A stretch of 11,289 nt of DNA from Deinococcus murrayi DSM 11303 (GCF_000482805.1 NZ_AXWT01000041.1:1-11289), one strand, 5' to 3'; positions 1 through 7,404 are shown, counted from the first letter of the stretch. Notes: generated by a model not told the origin, from the sequence alone. A program made the numbers and translations.

Positions 1-2
1 GC

Positions 3-512
3 GCCCCTGAGCCGTCCGCCGTGGTCATGGACAGCCGAACCCTGCAAAGCACACCCGAGAGCGGTCATCGTGCAGGGTATGACGGGGCCAAGAAGCGCAA
101 GGGCACCAAGGTTCACCTGGCTGTGGACACCCTGGGGCACGTGCTGGCTATCCTCACTTCCCCAGCGAACGAACAGGACAGGGCACAGGTCAAAGACCTG
201 TGCCTGGAGGTGCAGGAAGCCACCGGAGCCAAGGTGGAAGTCGCGTTCGTGGATCAGGGCTACACCGGGGTTCAGACCGCACTAGACGCGACCCAGGCAG
301 GGGTCGAGCTGGTCGTCGTGAAGCGTCCAGAGGCGACCAAGGGGTTCATCCTGCTCCCGAAACGTTGGGTCGTTGAACGCTCGTTCGCATGGCTGGCACG
401 CTTCCGAAGACTCAGCCGGGACCTGGAGCGCCTCCCCTCCACGCTGGTCGGCTTCCACTTCCTCGCCGCCTGCGTTCTGCTCTGCCACAACCTCAGACCG
501 CTTTTTGCCTGA
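3..512 (+). CDS. IS5-family DDE transposase, C-terminal part (5' partial)
   Basis: The frame is open from the window edge to the TGA at 510-512, so the N-terminal DNA-binding half lies upstream. The visible part is the DDE_Tnp_1 catalytic core. The first Asp is in MDSRTLQST, followed by the [21 protein letters not shown] stretch typical of IS5 transposases. The second Asp is in FVDQGYTG, and the catalytic Glu is in [18 protein letters not shown]. All three acidic residues are present, so this half looks intact. In the IS427-like group the transposase is often made from two reading frames by programmed frameshifting. A GTG at base 21 or a shifted upstream frame could therefore be the real beginning, but this cannot be decided here. 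The gene converges on the arsenic operon. Confidence 0.85.
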   Translation, partial: APEPSAVVMDSRTLQSTPESGHRAGYDGAKKRKGTKVHLAVDTLGHVLAILTSPANEQDRAQVKDLCLEVQEATGAKVEVAFVDQGYTGVQTALDATQAGVELVVVKRPEATKGFILLPKRWVVERSFAWLARFRRLSRDLERLPSTLVGFHFLAACVLLCHNLRPLFA

Positions 513-528
513 CGTTCTTGGCAGCCTC
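511..528. repeat. Putative right terminal inverted repeat of the IS
   Basis: Read on the - strand this is GAGGCTGCCAAGAACGTC. It directly abuts the transposase stop codon and starts with GAG, as IS427-like ends do. Its left partner is outside the window, so the call rests on position and the terminal bases only. Confidence 0.4.
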
Positions 529-537
529 TAGGGCGGT

Positions 538-566
538 GCTCAGAAAGGGAGTCAACCTTTCTGAGC
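538..566. terminator. Perfect 11-bp hairpin just outside the IS
   Basis: GCTCAGAAAGG (538-548) and CCTTTCTGAGC (556-566) are perfect reverse complements around the 7-base loop GAGTCAA. No clear T-run follows on either strand. It could end transcription from the transposase, or be a remnant of the site the IS entered. Confidence 0.4.
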
Positions 567-606
567 CGACCGGAGCGCCACCCTAGCCCGGCTGACCACC
601 CGCGCA

Positions 607-648
607 GGAACGGGCGTGAGAGGGGAGATGTCCTCTCACGCCCGTTCC
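607..648. terminator. Perfect 17-bp hairpin downstream of arsB
   Basis: GGAACGGGCGTGAGAGG (607-623) pairs perfectly with CCTCTCACGCCCGTTCC (632-648) around an 8-base loop. It lies about 20 bases beyond the arsB stop, between arsB and the convergent transposase. That placement suits a bidirectional terminator, although neither flank has a classical T-run. A dispersed palindromic repeat is an alternative. Confidence 0.6.
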
Positions 649-668
649 CGTTGAAAGCCTCTGGTCTG

Positions 669-1967
669 TCAGGACAGCCGCCACGCCAGCGCCAGCAGGG
701 TGAAGAGCAGCACCGGGAGCGTCAGCACGATGCCCACGCGGAAATACTGCCCCCACCCGATGCGCACGCCCCCGCTCGCGAGCACATGTAGCCACAGCAG
801 GGTCGCGAGGCTGCCGATGGGCGTGATTTTGGGGCCGAGGTCGTTGCCGACGACGTTGGCGTAAATCATGCCGTGCTGAATCGCGCCCGTCGCGCCGCTC
901 GATTCGATGGCGAGGGCACCGATGAGCACGCTGGGCATGTTGTTCATCACGCTGGCGACAAAGGCCATCAAAAACCCCGTGCCCAGGGTGGCCGTCCACA
1001 AGCCCCCGGCGGCCAGGCGGTCAAGCAGCCCGGCGAGCAGGTCGGTCAGCCCGGCGTTTCGGAGGCCATAGACCACCAGGTACATCCCCAGCGAAAAGAG
1101 GACGATTTGCCAGGGTGCCCCCCGCAGCACCTTGCGGGTGCTCACAACCTCCCCGCGAGCAGCGACGACCCACAGAAGGGCGGCCCCCAGCACGGCGACG
1201 GCACTGACGGGTACGCCCAGTGTCTCCGCCGCAAAGTACCCGACGAGCAGCACCCCCAGCACCACCCAGCCCACCCGGAAGACGGCGGGGTCGCGCACCG
1301 CGCTCGCGGGGGCTTCCAGCTTGTGGACCTCATAGCGGCCCGGTATCCCGCGCCGGAACATCAGGTACAGCACGCCGAGGCTGGCGAGCACGGAGGCGAC
1401 GTTCACTGGAACCATCACCGAGGCGTACTCCTCAAAGCTCAGGCCAAAGTAATCGGCGCTAACGATGTTGACGAGGTTGCTGATGACGAGGGGGAGGCTG
1501 GCGCTGTCGGCGATAAAGCCCGTCGCCAGGATGAAGGCGAGGGTGGCGGCGGGGCTAAAGCCCAGCGCCAACAGCATGGCCAGCACGATGGGCGTGAGAA
1601 TCAGCGCCGTGCCGTCATTGGCAAAGAGGGCGCTGACGGCGGCCCCCAGCAAGACGACCAGGGCAAAGAGCAGGTGGCCGCGCCCACTCCCCCAGCGGGC
1701 GACGTGCAGGGCCGCCCACCTGAAAAAGCCCGCCTCGTCGAGGAGGAGGCTGATGATGATGAGGGCGATGAACGTGAAGGTCGCGTTCCAGACGATGTTC
1801 CACACGACCGGGATGTCGGACACGCTGACCACCCCCGTGAGCAGGGCGAGGAGCGCCCCCAGCGAAGCGCTCCAGCCGATGCCCAAGCCGCCGGGTTGCA
1901 GCCGAAAGCGCGGCTGCCAAATCACCAGGACGAGGGTGAGCAGGAAGATAAGGAAGGCGAGAAGCAT
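669..1967 (-). CDS. arsB: Arsenite efflux membrane protein ArsB
   Basis: This 432-residue integral membrane protein of the ArsB/NhaD permease family should export arsenite (and antimonite) from the cytoplasm, alone by proton motive force or with an ArsA ATPase. No arsA is present here. The length matches classical ArsB. The sequence is hydrophobic throughout, with many membrane segments starting at residue 1. Family motifs visible include [12 protein letters not shown] (about 115-126), MNNMPS (341-346) and [18 protein letters not shown] (375-392), which mark the two pseudo-symmetrical halves. The ATG at 1967 lies three bases after the arsC stop, without a clear Shine-Dalgarno sequence, so translation is probably coupled to arsC. 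It is the last gene of arsR-arsC-arsB, and a strong hairpin follows the stop. It is not ACR3, the other arsenite exporter family. Confidence 0.93.
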   Translation of the reverse strand: MLLAFLIFLLTLVLVIWQPRFRLQPGGLGIGWSASLGALLALLTGVVSVSDIPVVWNIVWNATFTFIALIIISLLLDEAGFFRWAALHVARWGSGRGHLLFALVVLLGAAVSALFANDGTALILTPIVLAMLLALGFSPAATLAFILATGFIADSASLPLVISNLVNIVSADYFGLSFEEYASVMVPVNVASVLASLGVLYLMFRRGIPGRYEVHKLEAPASAVRDPAVFRVGWVVLGVLLVGYFAAETLGVPVSAVAVLGAALLWVVAARGEVVSTRKVLRGAPWQIVLFSLGMYLVVYGLRNAGLTDLLAGLLDRLAAGGLWTATLGTGFLMAFVASVMNNMPSVLIGALAIESSGATGAIQHGMIYANVVGNDLGPKITPIGSLATLLWLHVLASGGVRIGWGQYFRVGIVLTLPVLLFTLLALAWRLS

Positions 1968-1970
1968 CGC

Positions 1971-2432
1971 TTAGCGGGCGGTGACGGCGGGGCTGTCGGC
2001 GTAGCTATCGGGCACGGGCCGCCCCTCTCTCAGGGCCTGCACGAACGCCTCCATCTGCGCCCGCAGTTGGTTGCGAACCTCGCGCCACCGCTCCAGGCTG
2101 CCGCCCGAAGGGTCGACAAATGGGTAATGCCGCCGCACGGTCTGACCGGGATAGACCGGGCAGGCTTCGGCGGCGCTGTCACACACTGTGACCACATAGT
2201 CAAAGTTCTGGGAGTCAGGCACGTCATGCAGGGTCTTGCTGGTGTGGCCGTCCAAACTCAGGCCCAGCTCGGCCATGACGGTTTTGGCGTCGTCCTTGAC
2301 GCGGGTGGCCTCGGTTCCGGCGGAATGAACCTCCAGGTCCAGCCCCGCCCGGCGGGCGGCGTCGCGGGTGAGGGCCTCGGCCATCTGCGACCGGGCCGAG
2401 TTGTGCGTGCACAGGATGAGAACGCGAATCAC
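1971..2432 (-). CDS. arsC: Arsenate reductase, thioredoxin-coupled type
   Basis: ArsC reduces arsenate to arsenite, which ArsB can then export. The protein has the low-molecular-weight tyrosine phosphatase fold. The P-loop CTHNSAR (Cys8 to Arg14) carries the nucleophilic cysteine. Cys84 and Cys91 match the two further cysteines of the thioredoxin-recycled (Staphylococcus pI258-like) class, and Asp107 in FVDPSG is the expected general acid. With this set of residues, the enzyme should be regenerated by thioredoxin rather than glutaredoxin. I chose the GTG at 2432 (153 residues, beginning MIRVLILC) because AGGG lies eight bases before it. A GTG at 2441 would add three residues but overlaps that ribosome-binding site. 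It starts about 10 bases after the arsR stop and ends three bases before arsB. Confidence 0.93.
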   Translation of the reverse strand: MIRVLILCTHNSARSQMAEALTRDAARRAGLDLEVHSAGTEATRVKDDAKTVMAELGLSLDGHTSKTLHDVPDSQNFDYVVTVCDSAAEACPVYPGQTVRRHYPFVDPSGGSLERWREVRNQLRAQMEAFVQALREGRPVPDSYADSPAVTAR

Positions 2433-2442
2433 GGACCGCACC

Positions 2443-2769
2443 CTAACACACCGAATGAGGTTGGTGGGTCAGGGGAGTTTCGGCGAGGAAGAGGTCTTGC
2501 AGCAGGGTGCCGCCCAGCAGATAGAGCGGCTCTGGCCGCAGGCGGTAAAAGCTGTTGCGACCCCGCTGCTCCCCGGCAATCAGGCCCGCGTCCCGCAGCA
2601 CGCCCAGGTGATAGGAGACTTTGCTCTGTGGCAGCCCCAGCAGGGCTTCGAGGTCGCAGACGCAGCGCTCGCCCCGCGCCAGGATGCGCACCAACTCGTA
2701 GCGGAGGTCGTGGGCGAGCGCCTTGAGCACCGTCAGCGAGGAGGGCGCAGCGGGGGCGGTTTGACTCAT
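2443..2769 (-). CDS. arsR: ArsR-family arsenic-responsive repressor
   Basis: This 108-residue winged-helix repressor of the ArsR/SmtB family is expected to bind the operon promoter and release it when arsenite binds. The metal-site signature RCVCDLE (Cys36, Cys38) lies in the helix used by E. coli-type ArsR. The third cysteine of the E. coli site (CVCDLC) is Glu here, so a two-thiol site, perhaps helped by the C-terminal Cys108, is likely. The recognition helix is around QSKVSYHLGVLRDAGL (48-63). The ATG at 2769 is preferred over the TTG at 2772, which would add one residue. A TAAACT box lies seven bases before the ATG, suggesting a leaderless message. It is the first gene of arsR-arsC-arsB. 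Confidence 0.92.
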   Translation of the reverse strand: MSQTAPAAPSSLTVLKALAHDLRYELVRILARGERCVCDLEALLGLPQSKVSYHLGVLRDAGLIAGEQRGRNSFYRLRPEPLYLLGGTLLQDLFLAETPLTHQPHSVC

Positions 2770-2783
2770 CAATCCCAGTTTAT
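2768..2783 (-). promoter_or_regulatory. Putative ars promoter -10 and ArsR operator
   Basis: On the - strand, TAAACT (2782-2777) sits seven bases before the arsR ATG and fits a TANNNT -10 box. On the + strand, ATCAA-N6-TTTAT (2768-2783) has one mismatch to the ATCAA-N6-TTGAT type of ArsR operator and overlaps both the -10 and the expected start of transcription. No good -35 was seen. This placement would give autorepression. Confidence 0.4.
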
Positions 2784-2890
2784 CACTGGCCCCGCTGCCC
2801 CCTCGACTTTCTTGTCCCGTCCTTGCAGGAGGACTGGCTTATGGCTCCACGCCCGGCACCTGTTTTTCTCCTTCTCGCCTCTCTGGGGCC

Positions 2891-2913
2891 TGAATCACTG
2901 CGTGGGCGATTCA
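2891..2913 (-). terminator. Weak hairpin downstream of aztD
   Basis: TGAATC (2891-2896) and GATTCA (2908-2913) are exact reverse complements separated by 11 bases, about 14 bases past the aztD stop. The short stem, long loop and lack of a T-run make terminator function uncertain. The rest of the 157-base gap between aztD and arsR shows only the ars promoter. Confidence 0.25.
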
Positions 2914-2926
2914 AGCGGAGTCCGTG

Positions 2927-4090
2927 TCAGTGGCGCTCGCCCGCCGCGCTCGTCAGCGTGAGGTGGGCCGGGGTGCCTCCCACCGCCAGGCGGCGCGTGA
3001 CCTTCAGGTCGGTCAGCGAGACCTCCACCACCTCACCCGCCGTGGGGCTGCTGACATAGGCGTGGTCAGCCCCCACGGCCAAGGCGGGCCGGACCGCCGC
3101 CTTGTCGGCAGCGTCGGTGGGTGGGACAACCGGGGCACTCCGCAGCAGGCGGCCCGTGGGCGCGTGCAGGAGGTGCAGTCCGCCGTCCGCGGTCAGCACA
3201 ACCAGCCGCTGCCCGTCAGCGGTGAAGGTGAACTTCAGGGGCGCGGCGGGCAACGCCACGGGCGTGAGCGCCGCATCCTGGGCGGTCCAGCGGGCGAGAC
3301 CGTTCCCGAAGTTGCCGTACACGACGGTGCTCTTCTCGTGCGCCGCGACGGTGCCCACGCGGGTGCTCGGCGGCGTCTGCGCCGGATGGCCGAGTTTGCG
3401 GGCGCGGAGCTGCTGGGCCTGAACGGTGACGGCCAGCACCCCATCCGCGCAGCCGAAATAGGCTGTCTGTCCCCGCACCGCCTCCCCGTGCAGGGCGGGG
3501 CAGGGCGCATCCAGGGTCTGGAGCAGGCGGCCCGTCCTCACGTCGTAGGCATCCACCCGGCCTAGGCGCAGGTAGCCGCTGAGCAGTACGTCCCCTATCA
3601 GGGCGGGTGCCCCGTGGTCCGGCTGCGCCACCTTGACGACCTGCATGTCGTTCGTCTTGCCCAGCAACGCCTCGCCAAAAACGGCCACGTCGCCGCTCGC
3701 GTCATTAAAGATGGCGACGCGCTCGTCCCGCGCAAAGAAGTGGGTAGGCTGCCGTCCCACATTCAGGGTGGCGAGCACGTGCGGCGGCTTTTCCACCAGG
3801 TCGCGGTGGTCGCCGTGGTCAACCGTCTCCAGGCCGGAATGCAGCACCGTCACGCGGTGGTCGTCGCGGTGCAGGGCGTAGGCCAGGGTGCCCCCCGGCC
3901 CGGTGTACAGCCCGCTGAGCTTGCCCGGTGTGCCAAAGCGGGCGAGCGTCTGCCCCTGGGCGAGGTCCACCACGCTCAGCACGTGGGTCTTGGCATCCGC
4001 CACGACGAGGCGCGTGGCGGTCGTCTCGGCCCCAGCAGCGGGCACGAGGGCGAGGGCGGCAGTCAGGGCGGACAGCAGCAGCTTTTGCAT
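2927..4090 (-). CDS. aztD: AztD-like periplasmic zinc metallochaperone
   Basis: This exported 387-residue protein matches the AztD type. AztD proteins are beta-propellers that hold zinc in the periplasm and hand it to the AztC binding protein of the AztABCD importer. The first 21 residues form a signal peptide ending PAAGAE. A dense histidine region follows at about 74-104, with His74, 78, 84, 92, 95 and 104 and the stretch ETVDHGDHRDL. His117, His159 and His201 are further candidates. Cys197 and Cys214 could form a disulfide, and repeated blade-like strands fill the rest. The ATG at 4090 has AGGAG five bases upstream. It lies 82 bases after the binding-protein gene, on the same strand. Family identity comes from remembered motif similarity plus context. 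A generic YVTN-type beta-propeller is the fallback. Confidence 0.75.
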   Translation of the reverse strand: MQKLLLSALTAALALVPAAGAETTATRLVVADAKTHVLSVVDLAQGQTLARFGTPGKLSGLYTGPGGTLAYALHRDDHRVTVLHSGLETVDHGDHRDLVEKPPHVLATLNVGRQPTHFFARDERVAIFNDASGDVAVFGEALLGKTNDMQVVKVAQPDHGAPALIGDVLLSGYLRLGRVDAYDVRTGRLLQTLDAPCPALHGEAVRGQTAYFGCADGVLAVTVQAQQLRARKLGHPAQTPPSTRVGTVAAHEKSTVVYGNFGNGLARWTAQDAALTPVALPAAPLKFTFTADGQRLVVLTADGGLHLLHAPTGRLLRSAPVVPPTDAADKAAVRPALAVGADHAYVSSPTAGEVVEVSLTDLKVTRRLAVGGTPAHLTLTSAAGERH

Positions 4091-4111
4091 GAGGACTCCT
4101 GAGGGAGGGAA

Positions 4112-4130
4112 CTGGACCGGGCAGGTCCAG
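4112..4130 (-). other. Perfect hairpin in the gap before aztD
   Basis: CTGGACC (4112-4118) and GGTCCAG (4124-4130) form a perfect 7-bp stem with a 5-base loop. It lies in the 82-base gap between the binding-protein stop and the aztD ribosome-binding site. No T-run follows. It could attenuate or stabilise the downstream message. Confidence 0.35.
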
Positions 4131-4172
4131 GGAGAAGACGGGAAGAACAGGGGGGAAAGCGCAGAGCGCGGC

Positions 4173-5045
4173 CTAGCGGAGCGCCCGCAGCAGCGTGTCG
4201 CGGTTGCGGCGCATCATCTCGGCGTAACCGGGCGTCTGCGCGCTGCCCTCCGGGTCGAGGAGGTAGAGCGGGACGCCCGCTTCCGCGGCGACGGCGCGGG
4301 CCGGGCCGGGCGGCAGCTGCGGCTCGGCGAACACGGCCTTGACTCCCGCCGAACGAATGGTCTGCACCGCCTGCGCGAGGGTCCGCACGCTGGGTTCGGT
4401 GCCCTCTAGGGGGGCGAGGGTCGCCACCACCTCCAGGCCGTAAGCGCGGGCGAAATAGCCAAAGGCGTTGTGGAAGGTCACGAGCTTGCCGCCGCGCACC
4501 GGGGCCAGCGTGCGCCGCAGTTCCTCGTGCAGGGCGCTGAGGCGTGCGGCCTCCCGTTCGGCACTCGTGCGGTAGGCGGTGGCCTGCGTCGGGTCGAGGG
4601 CGGCGAGCTGCGCCCCCACCACGCGGGCGGCCTGGGCCATCAAGCTGGCGTCGAGCCACCAGTGCGGGTCGGTGCCCCGCCCGGAGCGCAGCCGCGAAAA
4701 GGTCAGGCGCTCGCCGAGCTTCAGCACCTGCGCCCGGCTGCCGCTGGCCCGCACGTATTTTTCTAGCCAGGAGTCGGCCCCTAGCCCCGCCATGACGGCC
4801 AAGTCGGCCCCGCGCAGCCGCGCAATGTCGCGCACGGTGGGGTCAAAGGTGTGGGGGCTGGCCCCCAACGGCGCGGCCCGCTCGACCTGGGCGGCCTCGC
4901 CCGCCACCCGCGCCACCACGTCATAGAGCGGCTGAAAGGACACGACCACGACGGGCTTTTGTGCGGCTGCGACGGAACACCAAGCCAGCAGGAGCGGAGC
5001 TGCGCCCCGCCGCAGGAAGCCGCGCCAGGAGTGAAGCCGTCCCAT
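4173..5045 (-). CDS. ZnuA/AztC-type zinc-binding protein of an ABC importer
   Basis: This 290-residue protein belongs to the cluster A-I metal-binding proteins that deliver Zn or Mn to ABC importers. The N-terminus is a signal peptide with cleavage likely after SVAAA (residue 28). Cys23 follows L-A-W, a poor lipobox, so the protein is probably soluble in the periplasm. The four expected metal ligands are visible: His65 (SPHTFD), His128 (DPHWW), His192 (FHNAFGYF) and Asp264 (LLDPEG). Three His plus Asp allows zinc or manganese, but the adjacent aztD and Zur-like box favour zinc. The histidine-rich loop of ZnuA is absent. The ATG shares one base with the upstream GTPase stop (TGATG), and GGAGG lies 10 bases before it. 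No permease or ATPase gene is present in the window. Confidence 0.85.
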   Translation of the reverse strand: MGRLHSWRGFLRRGAAPLLLAWCSVAAAQKPVVVVSFQPLYDVVARVAGEAAQVERAAPLGASPHTFDPTVRDIARLRGADLAVMAGLGADSWLEKYVRASGSRAQVLKLGERLTFSRLRSGRGTDPHWWLDASLMAQAARVVGAQLAALDPTQATAYRTSAEREAARLSALHEELRRTLAPVRGGKLVTFHNAFGYFARAYGLEVVATLAPLEGTEPSVRTLAQAVQTIRSAGVKAVFAEPQLPPGPARAVAAEAGVPLYLLDPEGSAQTPGYAEMMRRNRDTLLRALR

Positions 5046-6145
5046 CAGCGCCCCGCCTCCGGCCTCAGCGCCCCGTCAAGCAGCGCGTCCAGCGCCGCCG
5101 GGTCGAGGTCTTGCCCGATAAAGACCACTTCGCTGAAGGCTTCTTCCGGAGCGTGCCAGGTGCCCGCCGGCTCCAGCACGAGCTGTCGCCCGGTGTGGTT
5201 CCACAGGGTCGCCAGCCCATCCCCCACATCCACCCAGCCCTTGGACCGAAGCACGTTGTGGGGCAACCCGGCGGTCAGCGCCGCCGCGAGGCGCTCGCGG
5301 TCAAAGGGGCGCTCCGAGCGGTAGATATGGGTGCCCAGCCCGTAGGTCTCGGATTCCGGCGTGTGTTCCTTTTCCAGCTCCTCTCTCCAGGCGTCGAGCT
5401 GCATGGCGGCCTGAAGGTCAAAGAGGCCCACGCCGAGCACCTCCGAGACGGGCACCCCGCCGCGGGTGGCGGTCAGAATGCGGGCGCGAGGATTGGTGAG
5501 GGCGACGAGTTCGCGCAGCCGCGTCACGTCCTGCGGCGCGGCGAGGTCGAGCTTGTTCAGGACCACCACGTCCGCGAACTCCAGTTGCTCGGCGAGCAGT
5601 TCTCCGAAGCCGCGTTCCTGTTCGTCGCCCGGAATGGCGTCCTCGCGGTTCCACAGCGAGAAAAACTGCGCGGCGTCCACCACAGTGACCATCGCGTCGA
5701 CGTGAACGCGCCCGGTGAGGTCAGGCAGGGGCGGCTCGCCGGGACTCGGCTCCAGCGCCAGCTCATCCGGCGTCAGGCAAAAGCTCTGGGCGATGGGCAG
5801 CGGCTCCCCGATGCCGGTCGACTCAATCAGGATGTGGTCGAGGTCGCGGGTCCGCAGCAGTTCATCGACCGCCTGCAACAGGTCGCCGCGCAGGGTGCAG
5901 CAGATGCAGCCGCTAGACAGCTCAATCGTCTGCTCGTCGGTTTTGACGACCAGCCCAGCGTCAATGTTGACCGCCCCGAACTCGTTGACGATGACAGCCA
6001 CCCGGCGGCCTTCCGCCTGCGAGAGCAAGTGGTTGAGCAGCGTGGTTTTGCCCGCCCCCAAAAAGCCGCACAGCACGGTGATGGGCACGGACGAGCGACC
6101 CGCTAGAGCGGGGGGGGCCGAAGCAGAGGCAGAAGCGAGCGCCAT
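5045..6145 (-). CDS. G3E-family (COG0523/CobW-like) zinc GTPase
   Basis: This cytoplasmic P-loop GTPase of the COG0523 family is 366 residues long. Such proteins insert or deliver metals, and Zur-controlled members (ZigA, YeiR, ZNG1) handle zinc during starvation. Walker A is GFLGAGKT (27-34). The metal motif CxCC is at Cys80-Ile-Cys82-Cys83, followed by ESTGIGEP (109-116) and the guanine-specificity motif NKLD (197-200). The C-terminal CobW_C domain starts near [15 protein letters not shown]. The histidine-rich linker usually found just before this point is reduced to EKEHTPESE. The first 20 residues are low-complexity Ala/Ser and may be unstructured. It is the first gene behind a Zur/Fur-like palindrome and overlaps the binding-protein gene by one base. 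Cobalamin cobalt insertion is unlikely given the neighbours. Confidence 0.9.
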   Translation of the reverse strand: MALASASASAPPALAGRSSVPITVLCGFLGAGKTTLLNHLLSQAEGRRVAVIVNEFGAVNIDAGLVVKTDEQTIELSSGCICCTLRGDLLQAVDELLRTRDLDHILIESTGIGEPLPIAQSFCLTPDELALEPSPGEPPLPDLTGRVHVDAMVTVVDAAQFFSLWNREDAIPGDEQERGFGELLAEQLEFADVVVLNKLDLAAPQDVTRLRELVALTNPRARILTATRGGVPVSEVLGVGLFDLQAAMQLDAWREELEKEHTPESETYGLGTHIYRSERPFDRERLAAALTAGLPHNVLRSKGWVDVGDGLATLWNHTGRQLVLEPAGTWHAPEEAFSEVVFIGQDLDPAALDALLDGALRPEAGR

Positions 6146-6153
6146 AGCGGTAA

Positions 6154-6169
6154 CGATAACTCATTATCA
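6154..6169 (-). promoter_or_regulatory. Zur/Fur-family operator at the zinc operon promoter
   Basis: GATAA (6155-6159) and TTATC (6164-6168) are a perfect inverted repeat spaced by four bases, in a locally AT-rich patch of otherwise GC-rich DNA. On the - strand it reads TGATAATGAGTTATCG, close to TGATAAT-type Zur/Fur boxes. GATAAT could itself be the -10, and a TATCGT seven bases before the ATG is a second candidate. Binding of a zinc-loaded Zur here would block transcription. Fur or Mur cannot be excluded from sequence alone. Confidence 0.65.
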
Positions 6170-6217
6170 ATATCAGGGAAAGGGGGTGCCGTCTGTCGAG
6201 AATGCCGCCGCCCGGTG

Positions 6218-6676
6218 CTAGCTCTCCCCTTCCCCTTCGCCCTTCAGGCCGCGAATCTCCTCGATAAAACGTTCTAGGCTGTCAAAGTCACGGTACACGC
6301 TGGCAAAGCGGATGTAAGCCACGTCGTCGAGGGGGCGCAGAAAGTTCATCGCCCGCTTGCCGATTTCGCCGCTGGTGATTTCGGGCACACCCACCTCGTC
6401 CTCGAAGCCGTAGGCAAAGGCACGCAGCCGTTCGGGGTCGACCGGGCGCTTCTCGGTGGCGAGGGTCAGGCCGCGCAGCAGCTTGTCGGGGTTAAACGCC
6501 TCGCGCAGGCCCCCGCGCTTGAGGACCATCAGCGGTTCGAGTTGCGCCCGCTCGTAGGTCGTAAAACGCCGGGCACAGTGCGAGCACTCGCGGCGGCGGC
6601 GAATGGACGCGCCGTCGTCGCTGGGCCGCGAGTTCACGACCCGTGAGTCGGGGGCCGAGCAGTACGGGCACCTCAC
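6218..6676 (-). CDS. nrdR: Transcriptional repressor NrdR
   Basis: NrdR is the nucleotide-sensing repressor of ribonucleotide reductase genes. This copy is 152 residues, the usual length. The N-terminal zinc ribbon has Cys3, Cys6, Cys31 and Cys34 (CPYC and CSHC) and the basic IRRRREC segment. The ATP-cone domain follows from about residue 49 ([19 protein letters not shown]) to about 139, with the conserved [13 protein letters not shown] at 119-131. It starts with GTG at 6676, which overlaps the SDR stop by four bases (GTGA), and GGAGG lies 10 bases upstream, so it is translated together with the SDR gene. No ribonucleotide reductase gene or obvious NrdR box lies in the window. The last residues (GEGEGES) are an acidic low-complexity tail. 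Confidence 0.95.
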   Translation of the reverse strand: MRCPYCSAPDSRVVNSRPSDDGASIRRRRECSHCARRFTTYERAQLEPLMVLKRGGLREAFNPDKLLRGLTLATEKRPVDPERLRAFAYGFEDEVGVPEITSGEIGKRAMNFLRPLDDVAYIRFASVYRDFDSLERFIEEIRGLKGEGEGES

Positions 6677-7398
6677 CGCAGCAGCGCCTCCGACTCGGCG
6701 GGACGCACCCTGGGCAGCGGCGGCAGCGGCACCTCCAGCACCACCCCACGCAGGTGCGCGAGCGAGGGGGCCGCCAGCGCGAGCACCGCGTCCCCCAGGG
6801 GCCTATCCAGGGCTTCTTCGCCGCCGCTGGCCCGCGAGGGCAGCACCAGATTGACCCGCAGGTCTTCAAGGTGGGCATGCTCGACCAGCCCGCGAATCGC
6901 GCCGCGCTGGGGATGGGCGTGCAGGCCCTGCTCGTCGAGGTGCGGCCCCACGATGGTGAGCCAGGTTCCGCTCAGGCGGCGGCGCACAATCTGCGCGATG
7001 GCGACGCTGCTCTTGACATTGCAGTTGAACAGGTCCATCCACTCGGCTTCGCTGAGCAGGGTGAAATCCGTATGTGCCCGCTTATCGGCCAGGTGCACAA
7101 TCCCGTGCAGCGCCCCAAAGATTTCGAGGATGCGGTTTTGGGCGCTGAGCCAGTCGAGCGGGACCCCCACGTCCGCCTTGAGGGGAATCGCGGTGCCCCC
7201 CACCAGCTCCAAGCTGCTCGCGGCAGCGGCAAGCGACTCGGAGTTCCCGCCAATCAGAATCACGCTGGCCCCCGCCCGCGCCAGCCGTGCGCTCACGGTG
7301 CGCCCGTAGCCCTGGTCGGCCCCCGTCACCGCCACGACCTGCCCCGACAGCACGGGAAGGTCAGGCGGAAGGGGAGCCGGGGCAGCAGGGAGACTCAT
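6673..7398 (-). CDS. SDR-fold protein lacking catalytic residues
   Basis: This 241-residue protein has the short-chain dehydrogenase/reductase fold. The nucleotide-binding motif TGxxxGxG is present as TGADQGYG (25-32). A conserved RVNLVLP (181-187) marks the late part of the fold. The NNAG motif is replaced by HLAD (102-105), no Ser is visible in TIVGPHLDEQG, and the YxxxK pair aligns with Ala161 and Arg165 in HAHPQRGAIRGL. Redox catalysis is therefore unlikely, and a binding or regulatory role is possible. I chose the ATG at 7398 because a TATCTT box lies six bases upstream. A TTG at 7557 would add 53 low-complexity residues. The stop overlaps the nrdR start by four bases. Confidence 0.8.
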   Translation of the reverse strand: MSLPAAPAPLPPDLPVLSGQVVAVTGADQGYGRTVSARLARAGASVILIGGNSESLAAAASSLELVGGTAIPLKADVGVPLDWLSAQNRILEIFGALHGIVHLADKRAHTDFTLLSEAEWMDLFNCNVKSSVAIAQIVRRRLSGTWLTIVGPHLDEQGLHAHPQRGAIRGLVEHAHLEDLRVNLVLPSRASGGEEALDRPLGDAVLALAAPSLAHLRGVVLEVPLPPLPRVRPAESEALLR

Positions 7399-7404
7399 GC
7401 CTGC

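Larger units (their letters stand above)
1..528 (+). mobile_element. IS5-family insertion sequence, 3' part
   Basis: This is the right-hand part of an insertion sequence that enters the window from the left. It holds the C-terminal half of a DDE transposase. The right end is placed at about base 528: read from the outside in, the sequence begins GAGGCTGCCAAGAACGTC, which resembles the GAG-type termini of the IS427/IS1031 group of IS5. The bases just beyond it (CTAG, 527-530) suit the TA-containing short targets of that group. The left inverted repeat and the target duplication lie outside the window, so the boundary is inferred. Confidence 0.55.

Noticed and set aside
873..2726. 617-codon open frame on the + strand opposite arsB, arsC and arsR
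   Set aside because: It spans three well-identified genes on the other strand, is rich in Gly/Gln/His/Arg with no domain, and arises from the strong third-position GC bias of the real genes.
4961..6106. 381-codon open frame on the + strand opposite the G3E GTPase
   Set aside because: It mirrors the GTPase gene, shows no motif, and has the composition expected of an antisense shadow.
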